Below, one piece after another: positions 8,251-16,550 of a stretch of 41,819 nucleotides of DNA. The notes under the pieces are model-generated. The model was not told the DNA's origin and made no database searches. It saw only the letters and a program-made list of their open reading frames with translations. Position numbers and translations under genes: made by a program. This stretch comes from Bacteroidota bacterium (GTDB taxonomy: Bacteria > Bacteroidota > Bacteroidia > Cytophagales > Cyclobacteriaceae). Location of the stretch: contig JAEZEH010000067.1 in the NCBI GenBank assembly GCA_023417785.1, forward strand, positions 1-41,819, in the 5' to 3' direction. How positions within the stretch are numbered: the stretch's first letter is position 1; each line of letters starts with the position of its first letter.

Positions 8251-10233
8251 TCAAAACCGGGGACCGTCTTCAAACACTTTTCCTTCCGTTATTCCCGGCC
8301 AGGAGTCCGTGCGAAACGGAATTGCCGGGAGGCCCTCTTCATTATAAAGATCAAGCTGGCCGGGGTTGTTATCCCAGGCATACCGCACCGCGACTGGCTC
8401 ATCTACCTCAGGGGCGTTTACAACAATCCGGTTGTCCCGGATGAATGCCTGAGCCCAGTGAAACTTTCGATCAGCTCCTGCCACCTGAAATCCCCTTATA
8501 AAACCATACTTATCCCGGGAAACTAATTTTCCTCCTGCCTCCGAAAATTCAATTACAGCTTTCCCACGGTTCGATTTCATCGACTTGAACACCGGACCCG
8601 TCGAAACGACGTCTCTGGCATATGCTACCTTGAGGGCAGCCTTCGCCAAACGCAGGCCGACATCAACTTTGTTCTTTGGATGGATGTCATTTGCTTCTCC
8701 GATGTCGATCGCGGTAGCCATCCCCGTTTTCGGAAGAGACAATGCCATCGTCTGAGCCTCGCGCAACTCGGCCCAGGCGCTTCCGACAGGCTCTTTCGAT
8801 TCTTCTCCATAGTTGGCAAGCTGCACATAGAGAAACGGTAATTCAGGGTTCATGAAGTGTTTTCGCCAATCATTAATCAGGGCCGGAAACAACGAACGGT
8901 ACTCATATGCGCGATCCGCATTCGATTCACCCTGATACCATATCACACCTTTGATGGGAAGTTTGGTCAGCGGTGCAATATTCGCATTGAACAGTACGCC
9001 TGGTGATGAAAACGGCGTTGCATTGGGCAAGGTCGGTGCCGGGAAACGCTTCTCAAGTTTTGCGCCCTTCTTGTACATCCATTTGCCCCGGAGGATGTCA
9101 TTGACCCAGAAAGGATGGGTAGTGAAACCCCCTATCCCTCCTGTGTCGAATACCCGAACAACCAGCACGTTGCCCGTGTCCCGAAGAATTCCCCTCGGGA
9201 TCTCATAGTTCCGATGGTTATGCTTGCCGTATGTTTCACCGACCTTCTCACCATTTACCCAAACCATGTCAAAGTCATCAATCTGTGCCAGTCCCAGATG
9301 AAATGATTCCCCTGCAAAATCGCTGGGAAGATCAAACGTTGTTCGAAACCATACTGCACCGTCATGATCTTTCAAATCGTCCTCGTTTTCCCACGTGTTC
9401 CCTGAGGCGTCAATCACACGCCAGTCGGAGATGTAGGTTGAAGGAAGAAACCATTTGCCTTCTACACCCGGGCCTTTGAAGTAGTGTTTTTTGTGCCACT
9501 TCTCTTTGGTACTTTCAAATTCCGCTGTGAGTTGAGCAAAGCTCTTCCCGTTTTTTATTACGGGGTCGATCAATGATGAGAACTGAGGAAACTGCTTTAG
9601 TTGATCATTACTCATCCACGTCTCCACAGACGTTGCGCCAAGATTATCGCTGATCAGTCCTATGGGCACATTTAGCTCCTTATGCAGAGACTTACCGAAA
9701 TGGTACGCGGCTGCGGAGAAGCTATTGATATTCTCAGGTGACAGTGTCTGCCAACCGGATCCTTTCAAATCGTCCTGGGGCATATAGTCCATACCCACAT
9801 GAACGGTAAAAAGCCGCACTGCCCCATTGTTCACAAAAGCCGTGTCGCTTTCTGCATAACCGGTCTGCGCGACGGTCCATTGCATGTTCGACTGCCCGCC
9901 GCACAACCAGAGGTCACCAAACAGAAGATTCTTAATACGAATATTCTTCTTCCCCTCAACGATAAGCTCGTATGGTCCGCCTGCAGCCATGGCATCAAAT
10001 TTCACAAGCCATTTCCCGGATTTGTCAGGAGTCGCTTTTGTTTCGCGGCCATTCAGCTTTACTGTAATAGCCTCTCCGGGTTCAGCCCAGCCCCAGATAT
10101 CTACCGGTACGTCCCGTGGGAGTACCATGTTGTCGGAAAATATTGCAGGTAACCGGGGTTCGGCCGCAGCTATGTTACCAAAAGAAACCAACAGAATGAC
10201 AAGAACTTTTGATACAAGAAATTTCATATTCAT
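8251..10233 (-). CDS. SGNH acetylesterase (sialate O-acetylesterase family)
   Basis: Exported esterase of 660 aa with a Sec signal peptide (about 1-24, ending NIAAAEP). The nucleophile S115 lies in CGGQSNMQW, followed by WYQGESNA and the catalytic D...H region IDIGEANDIHPKN. A GH2-like sugar-binding insertion (around DDFDMVWVNGEKVGETYG) is usual in this family. Databases label these proteins sialate 9-O-acetylesterases, but no sialic-acid genes are nearby. In a locus with beta-mannanase, GH92, ROK kinase and ManA, removal of acetyl groups from an acetylated mannan is the more likely job. ATG 10227 is an equally possible start. Confidence 0.9.
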   Translation of the reverse strand: MNMKFLVSKVLVILLVSFGNIAAAEPRLPAIFSDNMVLPRDVPVDIWGWAEPGEAITVKLNGRETKATPDKSGKWLVKFDAMAAGGPYELIVEGKKNIRIKNLLFGDLWLCGGQSNMQWTVAQTGYAESDTAFVNNGAVRLFTVHVGMDYMPQDDLKGSGWQTLSPENINSFSAAAYHFGKSLHKELNVPIGLISDNLGATSVETWMSNDQLKQFPQFSSLIDPVIKNGKSFAQLTAEFESTKEKWHKKHYFKGPGVEGKWFLPSTYISDWRVIDASGNTWENEDDLKDHDGAVWFRTTFDLPSDFAGESFHLGLAQIDDFDMVWVNGEKVGETYGKHNHRNYEIPRGILRDTGNVLVVRVFDTGGIGGFTTHPFWVNDILRGKWMYKKGAKLEKRFPAPTLPNATPFSSPGVLFNANIAPLTKLPIKGVIWYQGESNADRAYEYRSLFPALINDWRKHFMNPELPFLYVQLANYGEESKEPVGSAWAELREAQTMALSLPKTGMATAIDIGEANDIHPKNKVDVGLRLAKAALKVAYARDVVSTGPVFKSMKSNRGKAVIEFSEAGGKLVSRDKYGFIRGFQVAGADRKFHWAQAFIRDNRIVVNAPEVDEPVAVRYAWDNNPGQLDLYNEEGLPAIPFRTDSWPGITEGKVFEDGPRF

Positions 10234-10254
10234 TCAACAAATGACCAGTACCGC

Positions 10255-10286
10255 CAACCACCTGCAGGAAAATCCTGCAGGCGTTG
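10255..10286 (-). terminator. strong hairpin between manA and the esterase gene
   Basis: Two copies of CCTGCAGG (10261-10268 and 10274-10281) separated by AAAAT form an 8-bp GC-rich stem. CAAC/GTTG arms extend it beyond a small internal mismatch. It follows the manA stop and precedes the esterase start on the minus strand. There is no T-run after the stem, so it may act as an attenuator, an RNA-processing or stabilising element rather than a full intrinsic terminator. Confidence 0.5.
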
Positions 10287-10299
10287 ACGTCACACCAAA

Positions 10300-12090
10300 C
10301 TAAACCAAATCGTGACTATGTCCATTCAACGTTTTATCTTTTCGTACGAAGGCTTTCAACGTAGCACACTTTGTCCCGATCGCTTCACCGTAGGGCCGAA
10401 TGGTGTACTCACCTACCGCGGCCGGAACAATAAATGTTTCTGCATAGTGAATAACATAAGGTTCGAATTTGCTCTGAGGGCTCTCCACAATTACTTCCCT
10501 GCCCTCGACCAGATTGATTACATTGACAACGCCACCGGTATGATGCGGCACCTTCTCTGTAAACCAGTGACGACGTGTTTCGATAAACTGGCTTTCGTGC
10601 AAACCTGTGCGCTCCTCAATCCAGCCATCCCCTTCCGCGATCTTTTCGATACGGTTGATCAGGTTTTCCTGAGTCCATGATTCGCGACGGTCCCATTGAA
10701 TGACTTTTTCCCCGTGTTCAATATTGATCGGACGTGGTTTTCCATCGAGGCCAAGGCGACCCCAATCCCACAGCTTGAAGGTAAAGTTGTAAGGTGTAGC
10801 ACTGATCTCGAGTACAACGCTGTCCTTACCTGAACAATGTACTGTTCCGGCCGGGATCAGCACATGATCGTGCTTTTTAACCGGAAATTTATTGACATAT
10901 CGATCCGCGTCAAAAAGGTTTCCGCCGTTTTGAGCCACCTTCAGATCCGTAACCATTTCGTCGGGATTGGTCTCGTCTTTCAAACCAAGGTAAACCACCG
11001 CATGATCTTTTGCCTCAAGCAGATAATAGCTTTCATCTTGCGTGAAGTTCATCCCGAAGTTTTTGCGGATGTACTCATTCGTTGGGTGCACCTGAAGACT
11101 AAGATTCCCGCCATCCATGGTATCGAGAAAATCAAAACGAATAGGAAACTCAGCACCGAATTGCTCATACACGCTCCTACCCAACAGCGCCTCGGGTTCC
11201 CGCAGGACGAGATTAACAGAAGGGATTTCCACGGTTTGTTCGCCAAACTTCAATAACAAACTATTCTCTTCCGGAACGCAATCAAACCCCCAGGCAAAAT
11301 TCACAGCTGAGCGATCAAGGTCGGCGACTTCTTTAAGCCATTGACCGCCCCATGGTCCGGGATCGAAAAACGGCACAACCCGGAACGGCGTCTCCGTAGC
11401 TTTTTTCAACGCGTCGAGTATCCCCGAACCGCGGACCATTTTAGGATGGGCCTCCTTGTTAGTATCGATGACGAAATCCCATTTTGCCATCAGGCTGGAC
11501 TTGTGCTTGTCGAGTACACGCCAATCAACAAAGAACGCCTGTTTATAAAGCAATGAAAATTCGGAATCCCGGTTATTCACACCAAGGTTGTCGATTAGCT
11601 TTCGTCGCATCCGAAGCTGAATTTCCCAACGCGCCATGTCGAGGTAAATCAACACATCAGCGTCAGAAGTAACATGAGCTGCGCCTTCGCCGTAGACAAT
11701 CACAACCCCTTCCCCGCTCTTGCGGATTTGCTTCCTTATGTCGTCCAATCGCTTCGTATCAAAAAACGATTCAATGGTCAGTTTGGTCACGAAGCCAAAA
11801 ATGCGGTCATCAGTAACGTCAGGGTAAACCATTTTCGCTACTTCCTCAGGCTCCTTGAACGCATCCGTTGTGCGGATGAAATGCGAATAGCTCAGCGATG
11901 CGCGAAGTGCGTTTTCCGTTTCATCGTGAAGTACGCCGTGATAACAATCAATGGCCACCACAAGACGGCGCCGATCTAACTGCCGGAAATATTGATCTAA
12001 AACCTGGCTAATATTTTTCCATCCTGTAATACAGTCTTCTGTTCTTTCGCTTGCCTTTATAAAGGGATACTTGTTAAAGTTTGATTTCAT
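10300..12090 (-). CDS. manA: class I mannose-6-phosphate isomerase with long N-terminal domain
   Basis: Cytoplasmic zinc enzyme interconverting mannose-6-phosphate and fructose-6-phosphate. The isomerase part begins near residue 238 (VVPFFDPGPWGGQW). It contains the metal-site residues Q333 and H335 in LSLQVHP, E353 in DESYYLLEA, and H418 in IPAGTVHCSG. The first ~235 residues are extra relative to a standard ~300-390 aa PMI. They have an alpha/beta nucleotide-kinase-like flavour (LVVAIDCYHGV, VVIVYGEGAAHV, ADVLIYLDM) but no Walker A GK[ST]. The start overlaps the stop of the ROK kinase gene by 1 nt (TAATG), so the two are translationally coupled, matching kinase-then-isomerase flow from mannose. 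Confidence 0.88.
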   Translation of the reverse strand: MKSNFNKYPFIKASERTEDCITGWKNISQVLDQYFRQLDRRRLVVAIDCYHGVLHDETENALRASLSYSHFIRTTDAFKEPEEVAKMVYPDVTDDRIFGFVTKLTIESFFDTKRLDDIRKQIRKSGEGVVIVYGEGAAHVTSDADVLIYLDMARWEIQLRMRRKLIDNLGVNNRDSEFSLLYKQAFFVDWRVLDKHKSSLMAKWDFVIDTNKEAHPKMVRGSGILDALKKATETPFRVVPFFDPGPWGGQWLKEVADLDRSAVNFAWGFDCVPEENSLLLKFGEQTVEIPSVNLVLREPEALLGRSVYEQFGAEFPIRFDFLDTMDGGNLSLQVHPTNEYIRKNFGMNFTQDESYYLLEAKDHAVVYLGLKDETNPDEMVTDLKVAQNGGNLFDADRYVNKFPVKKHDHVLIPAGTVHCSGKDSVVLEISATPYNFTFKLWDWGRLGLDGKPRPINIEHGEKVIQWDRRESWTQENLINRIEKIAEGDGWIEERTGLHESQFIETRRHWFTEKVPHHTGGVVNVINLVEGREVIVESPQSKFEPYVIHYAETFIVPAAVGEYTIRPYGEAIGTKCATLKAFVRKDKTLNGHSHDLV

Positions 12091-13046
12091 TACTTTTTAT
12101 TATTTGATTGGCGGGCATCCGCCAGCATATAGTGCATTCCAAAAATTGCAGCAAATTCTATTTGTTCAGCTGCCACTAATTCAACATCGTTGCCCCTGAG
12201 CCACGTATCTTTTTTCATCATCTCCCTCACATAAGGAAGTACGAGATCCCGGCTATTCATAATTCCGCCACCAACTATTACACGCTGGGGATCATAGCTG
12301 CGAATGAGATTTAAGATACCAAGAGACCAGGCCTTGAGACAGGACTCTTTGATTTCCACTGCTAACGCATCTCCGTCTTTCGCGCAAGCAAAAACAGTAT
12401 TGAAGCTCACCGGCTCACTCTTGCTGAGTTTACTTGCTTCAAACAATGGTGATTTGTCGAGTAGCGAATGCAATGCCCACGTAGACGCCTCCGACTCCAG
12501 GCACCCGATGTTCCCGCAATTACACTCCCTTCCATGCAGGTTTATCGAAAGGTGTCCGCCCAGGTTTCCGGCAATAAAAGTCCGACCGCGTAACATCTTT
12601 CCGTTTAAGAGAACTGCCGAACCCACTCCGGTTCCAAGCGTGATCAGAACAAGGTCTTCACAACCGCGTCCCGCGCCAAACTGCCACTCTCCGAGCAGCG
12701 CAGCACGCGCATCGTTCTCCAGTGCGGCGGGTATGCCCCAATTGCGCATGGCCCAATCGTTAACATCTATCTTCCCGGCGTCAGGATACTTGACATACTT
12801 TGAAAGAATTTTCCCGCGCCCGGGATCAACAATGCCGGGAAAAGCAATACCCACCCCCTTTGGCATTGCCCTATTCGCGTTAAGTAACGCGTCTATTTCA
12901 GAAGCCAGCGCTTCAAGACGACCTTTAAGCGTTTCGTGGGCCGACGCTGGAACAGTACTGGTAGCGATCAAGTTACCGTCACTTACCAGTCCGGTCTTAA
13001 TCCTCGTACCGCCCATATCTATTCCTATATCTACCTGCATCTCCAA
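12090..13046 (-). CDS. ROK-family sugar kinase (probable mannokinase/glucokinase)
   Basis: ATP-dependent hexose kinase of 318 aa. The N-terminal phosphate loop is IDMGGTRIKTG, the catalytic base is D112 in LENDARAA, the ATP-site loop is TLGTGVGSAV, and the ROK zinc motif HGRECNCGNIGCLE supplies C175, C177 and C182, with H165 in GGHLSI. All functional residues are intact. It sits 21 bp after the MFS porter gene and directly before manA, so the expected product is mannose-6-phosphate. Glucose or N-acetylmannosamine as substrates cannot be excluded from sequence. Confidence 0.9.
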   Translation of the reverse strand: MEMQVDIGIDMGGTRIKTGLVSDGNLIATSTVPASAHETLKGRLEALASEIDALLNANRAMPKGVGIAFPGIVDPGRGKILSKYVKYPDAGKIDVNDWAMRNWGIPAALENDARAALLGEWQFGAGRGCEDLVLITLGTGVGSAVLLNGKMLRGRTFIAGNLGGHLSINLHGRECNCGNIGCLESEASTWALHSLLDKSPLFEASKLSKSEPVSFNTVFACAKDGDALAVEIKESCLKAWSLGILNLIRSYDPQRVIVGGGIMNSRDLVLPYVREMMKKDTWLRGNDVELVAAEQIEFAAIFGMHYMLADARQSNNKK

Positions 13047-13067
13047 TAAAAAAATACTAAGTCAGAT

Positions 13068-14453
13068 CTATTTTTGTTTCCAGCTTTGTTCGATTTCTTC
13101 CAGGGTCTTTTGTTTGGTTTCAGGAATCCGGTACCAGATGAACGCCAGCAGAATAATCGAGTTGATCATAAAAATACCGAATGTCACCGCACCGCCCGCA
13201 CTCTCAAGAAGCATCGGAGTAAACTGCGTAATGAAGATCACACCAACCCAAAGCACAATAGTGCAGAATGACATTGCTATTCCTCTCGTTTTCGTGGGGA
13301 AAATTTCGCTCATAATGACCCACGGAATAGGACCAAGAGAAGACGCAAAGCACGCAATAAACCCAAAGATGCAAATGAGTAACCAGGGACCGGTCGTTAT
13401 ATTGAATTGAAAACAGATCGCGGCCCCGAACAAGCAAATTATCATTCCGGCAACACCCCATAACAGCAAAGTTCTCCTTCCGGCTCTATCGATCAGCCAA
13501 ATCGCGACGAATGTAAAAACTGTATTGATTATTCCAATGATGAACGTTTGCAGGAATGCGGATTCCGAACCAATGCCAATGCTTTTGAATATCTCGGGCG
13601 CGAAATAGATGATCGCGTTGATCCCGGTGATCTGGGAGAACAACGCCAGGACTACTCCCACAATCAATGCAATGCGCAGCCCTGAGCTGAAAAGCTCTTT
13701 CACAGTTCCTGTCTCGGTCGATAGCGCTGCGTTTATCTCACCCGCAAGGACTCTTGCCTGTTCAGAACCATTCACCTTTTCCAGCGTATCAAGCGCCTCG
13801 TCATTCCTGTTCTTTTTTATCAGCCACCTGGGGCTTTCCGGCACAAGGAACAACAGAACGAAAAACAAAAGTGCGGGTAGCATGCCCGACCCCATCATGT
13901 ATCGCCAACCGATTTCAGCATTCCACACATCGTCGCCATGAGCTGCAATCCTGAAATTGACGAAGTAAATGAGGTTTATGCCTAAAACAATAGCAAGCTG
14001 ATACAAACTCACGAGGGTACCACGAATCTTCGCAGGCGCGATTTCTGAAATATATAATGGCGACAGCATGGACGCCGCGCCAATGCCGACGCCTCCAATA
14101 AATCTTGCCACTACAAATTGCGTAAGGTTCGACGGAATCGCCGCGCCGAGAGACGAGACAAAGAACAACACGGCAGTGATGATTAAAACCCTCTTCCGTC
14201 CGAACACATCGCTTAAGTATCCGGCAAACATGGCACCGAGCACACAACCCCAGATCGCGCTGCTGGCAGCCCAGCCAACCATTGCCGGGCTCAGGTCAAA
14301 CTTCACCTGAAGAAAACCAATAACACCTGATATCACCGCCGTATCATAACCAAAAAGTAACCCTCCAAGAGCGGCTACAACAGACACCTTGAGAACAAAA
14401 CCCCTCGATGCAACAGTTACGGGCCGGTGCTGCGCAGAATCAATCGAACTCAT
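13068..14453 (-). CDS. MFS sugar porter (XylE/GLUT-like)
   Basis: Inner-membrane proton-coupled monosaccharide transporter with about 12 hydrophobic helices. Sugar-porter signatures are present: GFLFGYDTAVISG-like segment near residues 33-45 (LLFGYDTAVISG), GYLSDVFGRKR after TM2, PESPRWL before the central loop, DRAGRRTLLL after TM8 and PETK near the C-terminus. The length of 461 aa is normal. The start overlaps the stop of the upstream lipoprotein gene by 4 nt (ATGA). By context it should carry mannose released in the periplasm to the ROK kinase encoded 21 bp downstream. Confidence 0.93.
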   Translation of the reverse strand: MSSIDSAQHRPVTVASRGFVLKVSVVAALGGLLFGYDTAVISGVIGFLQVKFDLSPAMVGWAASSAIWGCVLGAMFAGYLSDVFGRKRVLIITAVLFFVSSLGAAIPSNLTQFVVARFIGGVGIGAASMLSPLYISEIAPAKIRGTLVSLYQLAIVLGINLIYFVNFRIAAHGDDVWNAEIGWRYMMGSGMLPALLFFVLLFLVPESPRWLIKKNRNDEALDTLEKVNGSEQARVLAGEINAALSTETGTVKELFSSGLRIALIVGVVLALFSQITGINAIIYFAPEIFKSIGIGSESAFLQTFIIGIINTVFTFVAIWLIDRAGRRTLLLWGVAGMIICLFGAAICFQFNITTGPWLLICIFGFIACFASSLGPIPWVIMSEIFPTKTRGIAMSFCTIVLWVGVIFITQFTPMLLESAGGAVTFGIFMINSIILLAFIWYRIPETKQKTLEEIEQSWKQK

Positions 14454-15652
14454 TTCGTACCGGTTTGCGACGTAGCGTCGGTGAAAACAATTTTGATAAA
14501 TCTGGGCCGGTAGAGGTTTGGAATATCCTCAATGACATCGTGGAACTTAAAGCTGTTTACATTGTAGCTCACGAGAAGCTCCCCTGGCTTTGAAATCGCC
14601 GGGTGCGCTTTTGCGTTGTATGTAAATAGTTCAGGTTCTTTAATATCATCGGCCGTATTCCATACTTTAATTCTCGGCCCGAACGGACCAACCGGTGAAG
14701 CACCGATCTGCATATATATCGTGGGCATCAGCCCCGCGTACTGGTAAATCAATGCGTACTTTCCGTTTCCGATCGGGGTCACACTAAGTTCGTTCGATAC
14801 GCTGTCACTCAAAGGCGCGGCCTTTTCAGGTTCTGAGATCCATTCCTTCCCGGTGAAGAACTCCCAGGATGAAAATATTTCAAACGAGTCGGGTTTCGTC
14901 CTTGCGGCAACGAGTTCCTTCGACTTTCCACGGACTCCATACACGTAGATGAAACCATCGGCCGACTCTGTATCCGTCATTATCCCAACTCCAAAAGACG
15001 TAGACAGGGAGTCGGCATTTTTCGAAAACGGGAGATCAAGCTGTCGATGGTCAGCAAACGGGTAGCTGGACCCAATCGGGATGGCTATGATGTTATTGCC
15101 CACCTCCATAAACGGAAATGGAGAACCGTCATTGGTGTTACGGATGCGATAGGAAAAAATGTACATCGTGCCATCGCCACTGGTATTAACAAATCCATCG
15201 CCCAGCCAGTAGTAATCATCTTTGCCACGTTCGGGAGTAGTTGGAACAAAAAGCGTATTCGGACTGCCGTTTTTTTCGTTCACCAGGAATGATGCCTTCT
15301 CCGGATCCGCATCCTCTCCCTGAAGAATCATAACTGAATTGTTAAGCATCGTATACCCGGGCTGTAATTTACCATCGGTGATCTGCCCGAACATAGTGTC
15401 GCTAAAAACGAAGAGTACGCTATCAGAAACATCGCTTTCCTTCCCATCTAACGGAATAGCGAAGATGCCATCACCACCGAACCATCCGTCGCCCCTATTG
15501 AACAAAGCTGTCCACTCAGGTGCAACTTCTACCTTGAAAGTCACTGTGTCCCTCCCGTCGGTGGCATTCCCCTTTGTATTTTCGCTACACGCACCAAGAA
15601 GGAGCGCGCCAAGTGCGTAGACAGCTGTTCGAACTGAAAATCTTATCATCAT
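14450..15652 (-). CDS. lipoprotein, DUF4185/DUF5005-like five-bladed beta-propeller
   Basis: Lipoprotein with lipobox LLGAC (C22). The mature part resembles DUF4185/DUF5005 proteins, a beta-propeller group that includes glycoside hydrolases (GH183 endo-arabinanases in the DUF4185 branch, from what I know of the literature). Visible motifs are GWFGGDGIFAIPL...VFVFSDTMFG-like acidic loops (GDG and FSDT), FFTGKEW, and YNAKAHP...LLVSYNVN...LYRPRFIKI at the C-terminus. The second protein at 21311-22711 shares each of these motifs, so the PUL holds a paralogous pair. It is 24 bp after the lipocalin-like gene and overlaps the MFS gene. Exact activity is unknown; a glycosidase on a mannan side chain is a guess from context. 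Confidence 0.72.
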   Translation of the reverse strand: MMIRFSVRTAVYALGALLLGACSENTKGNATDGRDTVTFKVEVAPEWTALFNRGDGWFGGDGIFAIPLDGKESDVSDSVLFVFSDTMFGQITDGKLQPGYTMLNNSVMILQGEDADPEKASFLVNEKNGSPNTLFVPTTPERGKDDYYWLGDGFVNTSGDGTMYIFSYRIRNTNDGSPFPFMEVGNNIIAIPIGSSYPFADHRQLDLPFSKNADSLSTSFGVGIMTDTESADGFIYVYGVRGKSKELVAARTKPDSFEIFSSWEFFTGKEWISEPEKAAPLSDSVSNELSVTPIGNGKYALIYQYAGLMPTIYMQIGASPVGPFGPRIKVWNTADDIKEPELFTYNAKAHPAISKPGELLVSYNVNSFKFHDVIEDIPNLYRPRFIKIVFTDATSQTGTK

Positions 15653-15676
15653 AACATATGTTTAATAATATCCCGA

Positions 15677-16528
15677 CTACTTCGGCATCGCCGTATACTC
15701 ATATCGATAAGTTTCTTCTGACGTCAAGCCAAACATTGACAAGTCAAGATCAATTTCGAGGACCATTTTTTCAGTGGTAAGACTGACAACCCGATACGTC
15801 TCGGTGATAATCGTAGGGTCAAACAGACCGGACCTTGTTGTGGTAAAGAAATTGCCATCTTCGGAAAGCTCCCAGCTGTGATAGATGTTAAAGACATCAA
15901 AGAGGCAGTCACCTGCTCCGGTATCCGCGCCATAGTCAATGGACATCGTCCCGTCGCCGTTAAAATACGTGAAGTTGTCTTTTTCACATTCCTTCAGGTC
16001 AGGAGCGTTACCGCCATCAACCCATATTTTGTCCGTCCATGCCCACCTTTTCTGCGGTATGTTATCTCTCGGTGACAGGGTTACGATCAATGTAAGATCA
16101 CTTACGCTAACCTTGCCATCTGCCCCGGTGGCTTCAAACGTGATACCCACCAGCTGATCGATATCAGATATATCTGCCACGTAGTTGAACACGTAATCCT
16201 GTCCGAGGTCATTCGCCGGCACGGTCATTGTCCCTCCTGTTCCAAAGCTTGCATCCGGCATGCGGTTTATCGTCTTACGGATCGTTAACGACGAAACAGG
16301 CTGAATGCCCGACAAGTCGGCCTTGACAGTTATTTCGTCACCTGACAATGATCTGATTTTGTATTGTCCGCGACCAGGGGCTTTCACCGAGGTGTCGGCG
16401 ACGGTCAAAGGAATTCCGGGGTCATCGGAATCCGTATCATTGTCAAAACTTTCTTCACAAGAGACAATGGCGAATGCGGTTAGTAATACTAGCGCCATCA
16501 TCAAACGGAATTTGAATATTTCTTTCAT
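15677..16528 (-). CDS. SusE-position lipoprotein with lipocalin-like domain
   Basis: A 283-aa lipoprotein: lipobox AIVSC (C24) followed by acidic residues (EESFDNDTDSDD), the type of signal that places lipoproteins on the Bacteroidota cell surface. Residues about 40-155 form a beta-rich, Ig/PKD-like region. The second half (about 160-283: RWAWTDKIWVDGG ... YFNGDGTMSIDYG ... TETYRVVSLTTEKMVLEID) resembles lipocalin-like/DUF5004 domains. It occupies the place of SusE/F-type surface glycan-binding proteins, 22 bp after susD, so glycan capture is inferred. I do not see catalytic residues. Confidence 0.72.
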   Translation of the reverse strand: MKEIFKFRLMMALVLLTAFAIVSCEESFDNDTDSDDPGIPLTVADTSVKAPGRGQYKIRSLSGDEITVKADLSGIQPVSSLTIRKTINRMPDASFGTGGTMTVPANDLGQDYVFNYVADISDIDQLVGITFEATGADGKVSVSDLTLIVTLSPRDNIPQKRWAWTDKIWVDGGNAPDLKECEKDNFTYFNGDGTMSIDYGADTGAGDCLFDVFNIYHSWELSEDGNFFTTTRSGLFDPTIITETYRVVSLTTEKMVLEIDLDLSMFGLTSEETYRYEYTAMPK

Positions 16529-16550
16529 ATCTTAATTAATAAGCTGGTCA

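Noticed and set aside
8251..10233. Sialic-acid catabolism as the role of the sialate O-acetylesterase homologue
   Set aside because: No sialidase, NanA/NanE/NanK-type lyase or epimerase is present; ROK and ManA next to mannanase and GH92 fit mannose use better.
12304..13410. Long plus-strand open frame (368 codons) opposite the ROK kinase and MFS porter
   Set aside because: It spans two well-supported genes on the other strand, has no recognisable domain and a composition typical of an antisense shadow frame.
15651..15664. ATAACATATGTTTA, considered as a third copy of the operator
   Set aside because: It keeps only the CATATG centre; the flanking TG...CA arms are absent and it lies in a 24-bp gap inside the operon.
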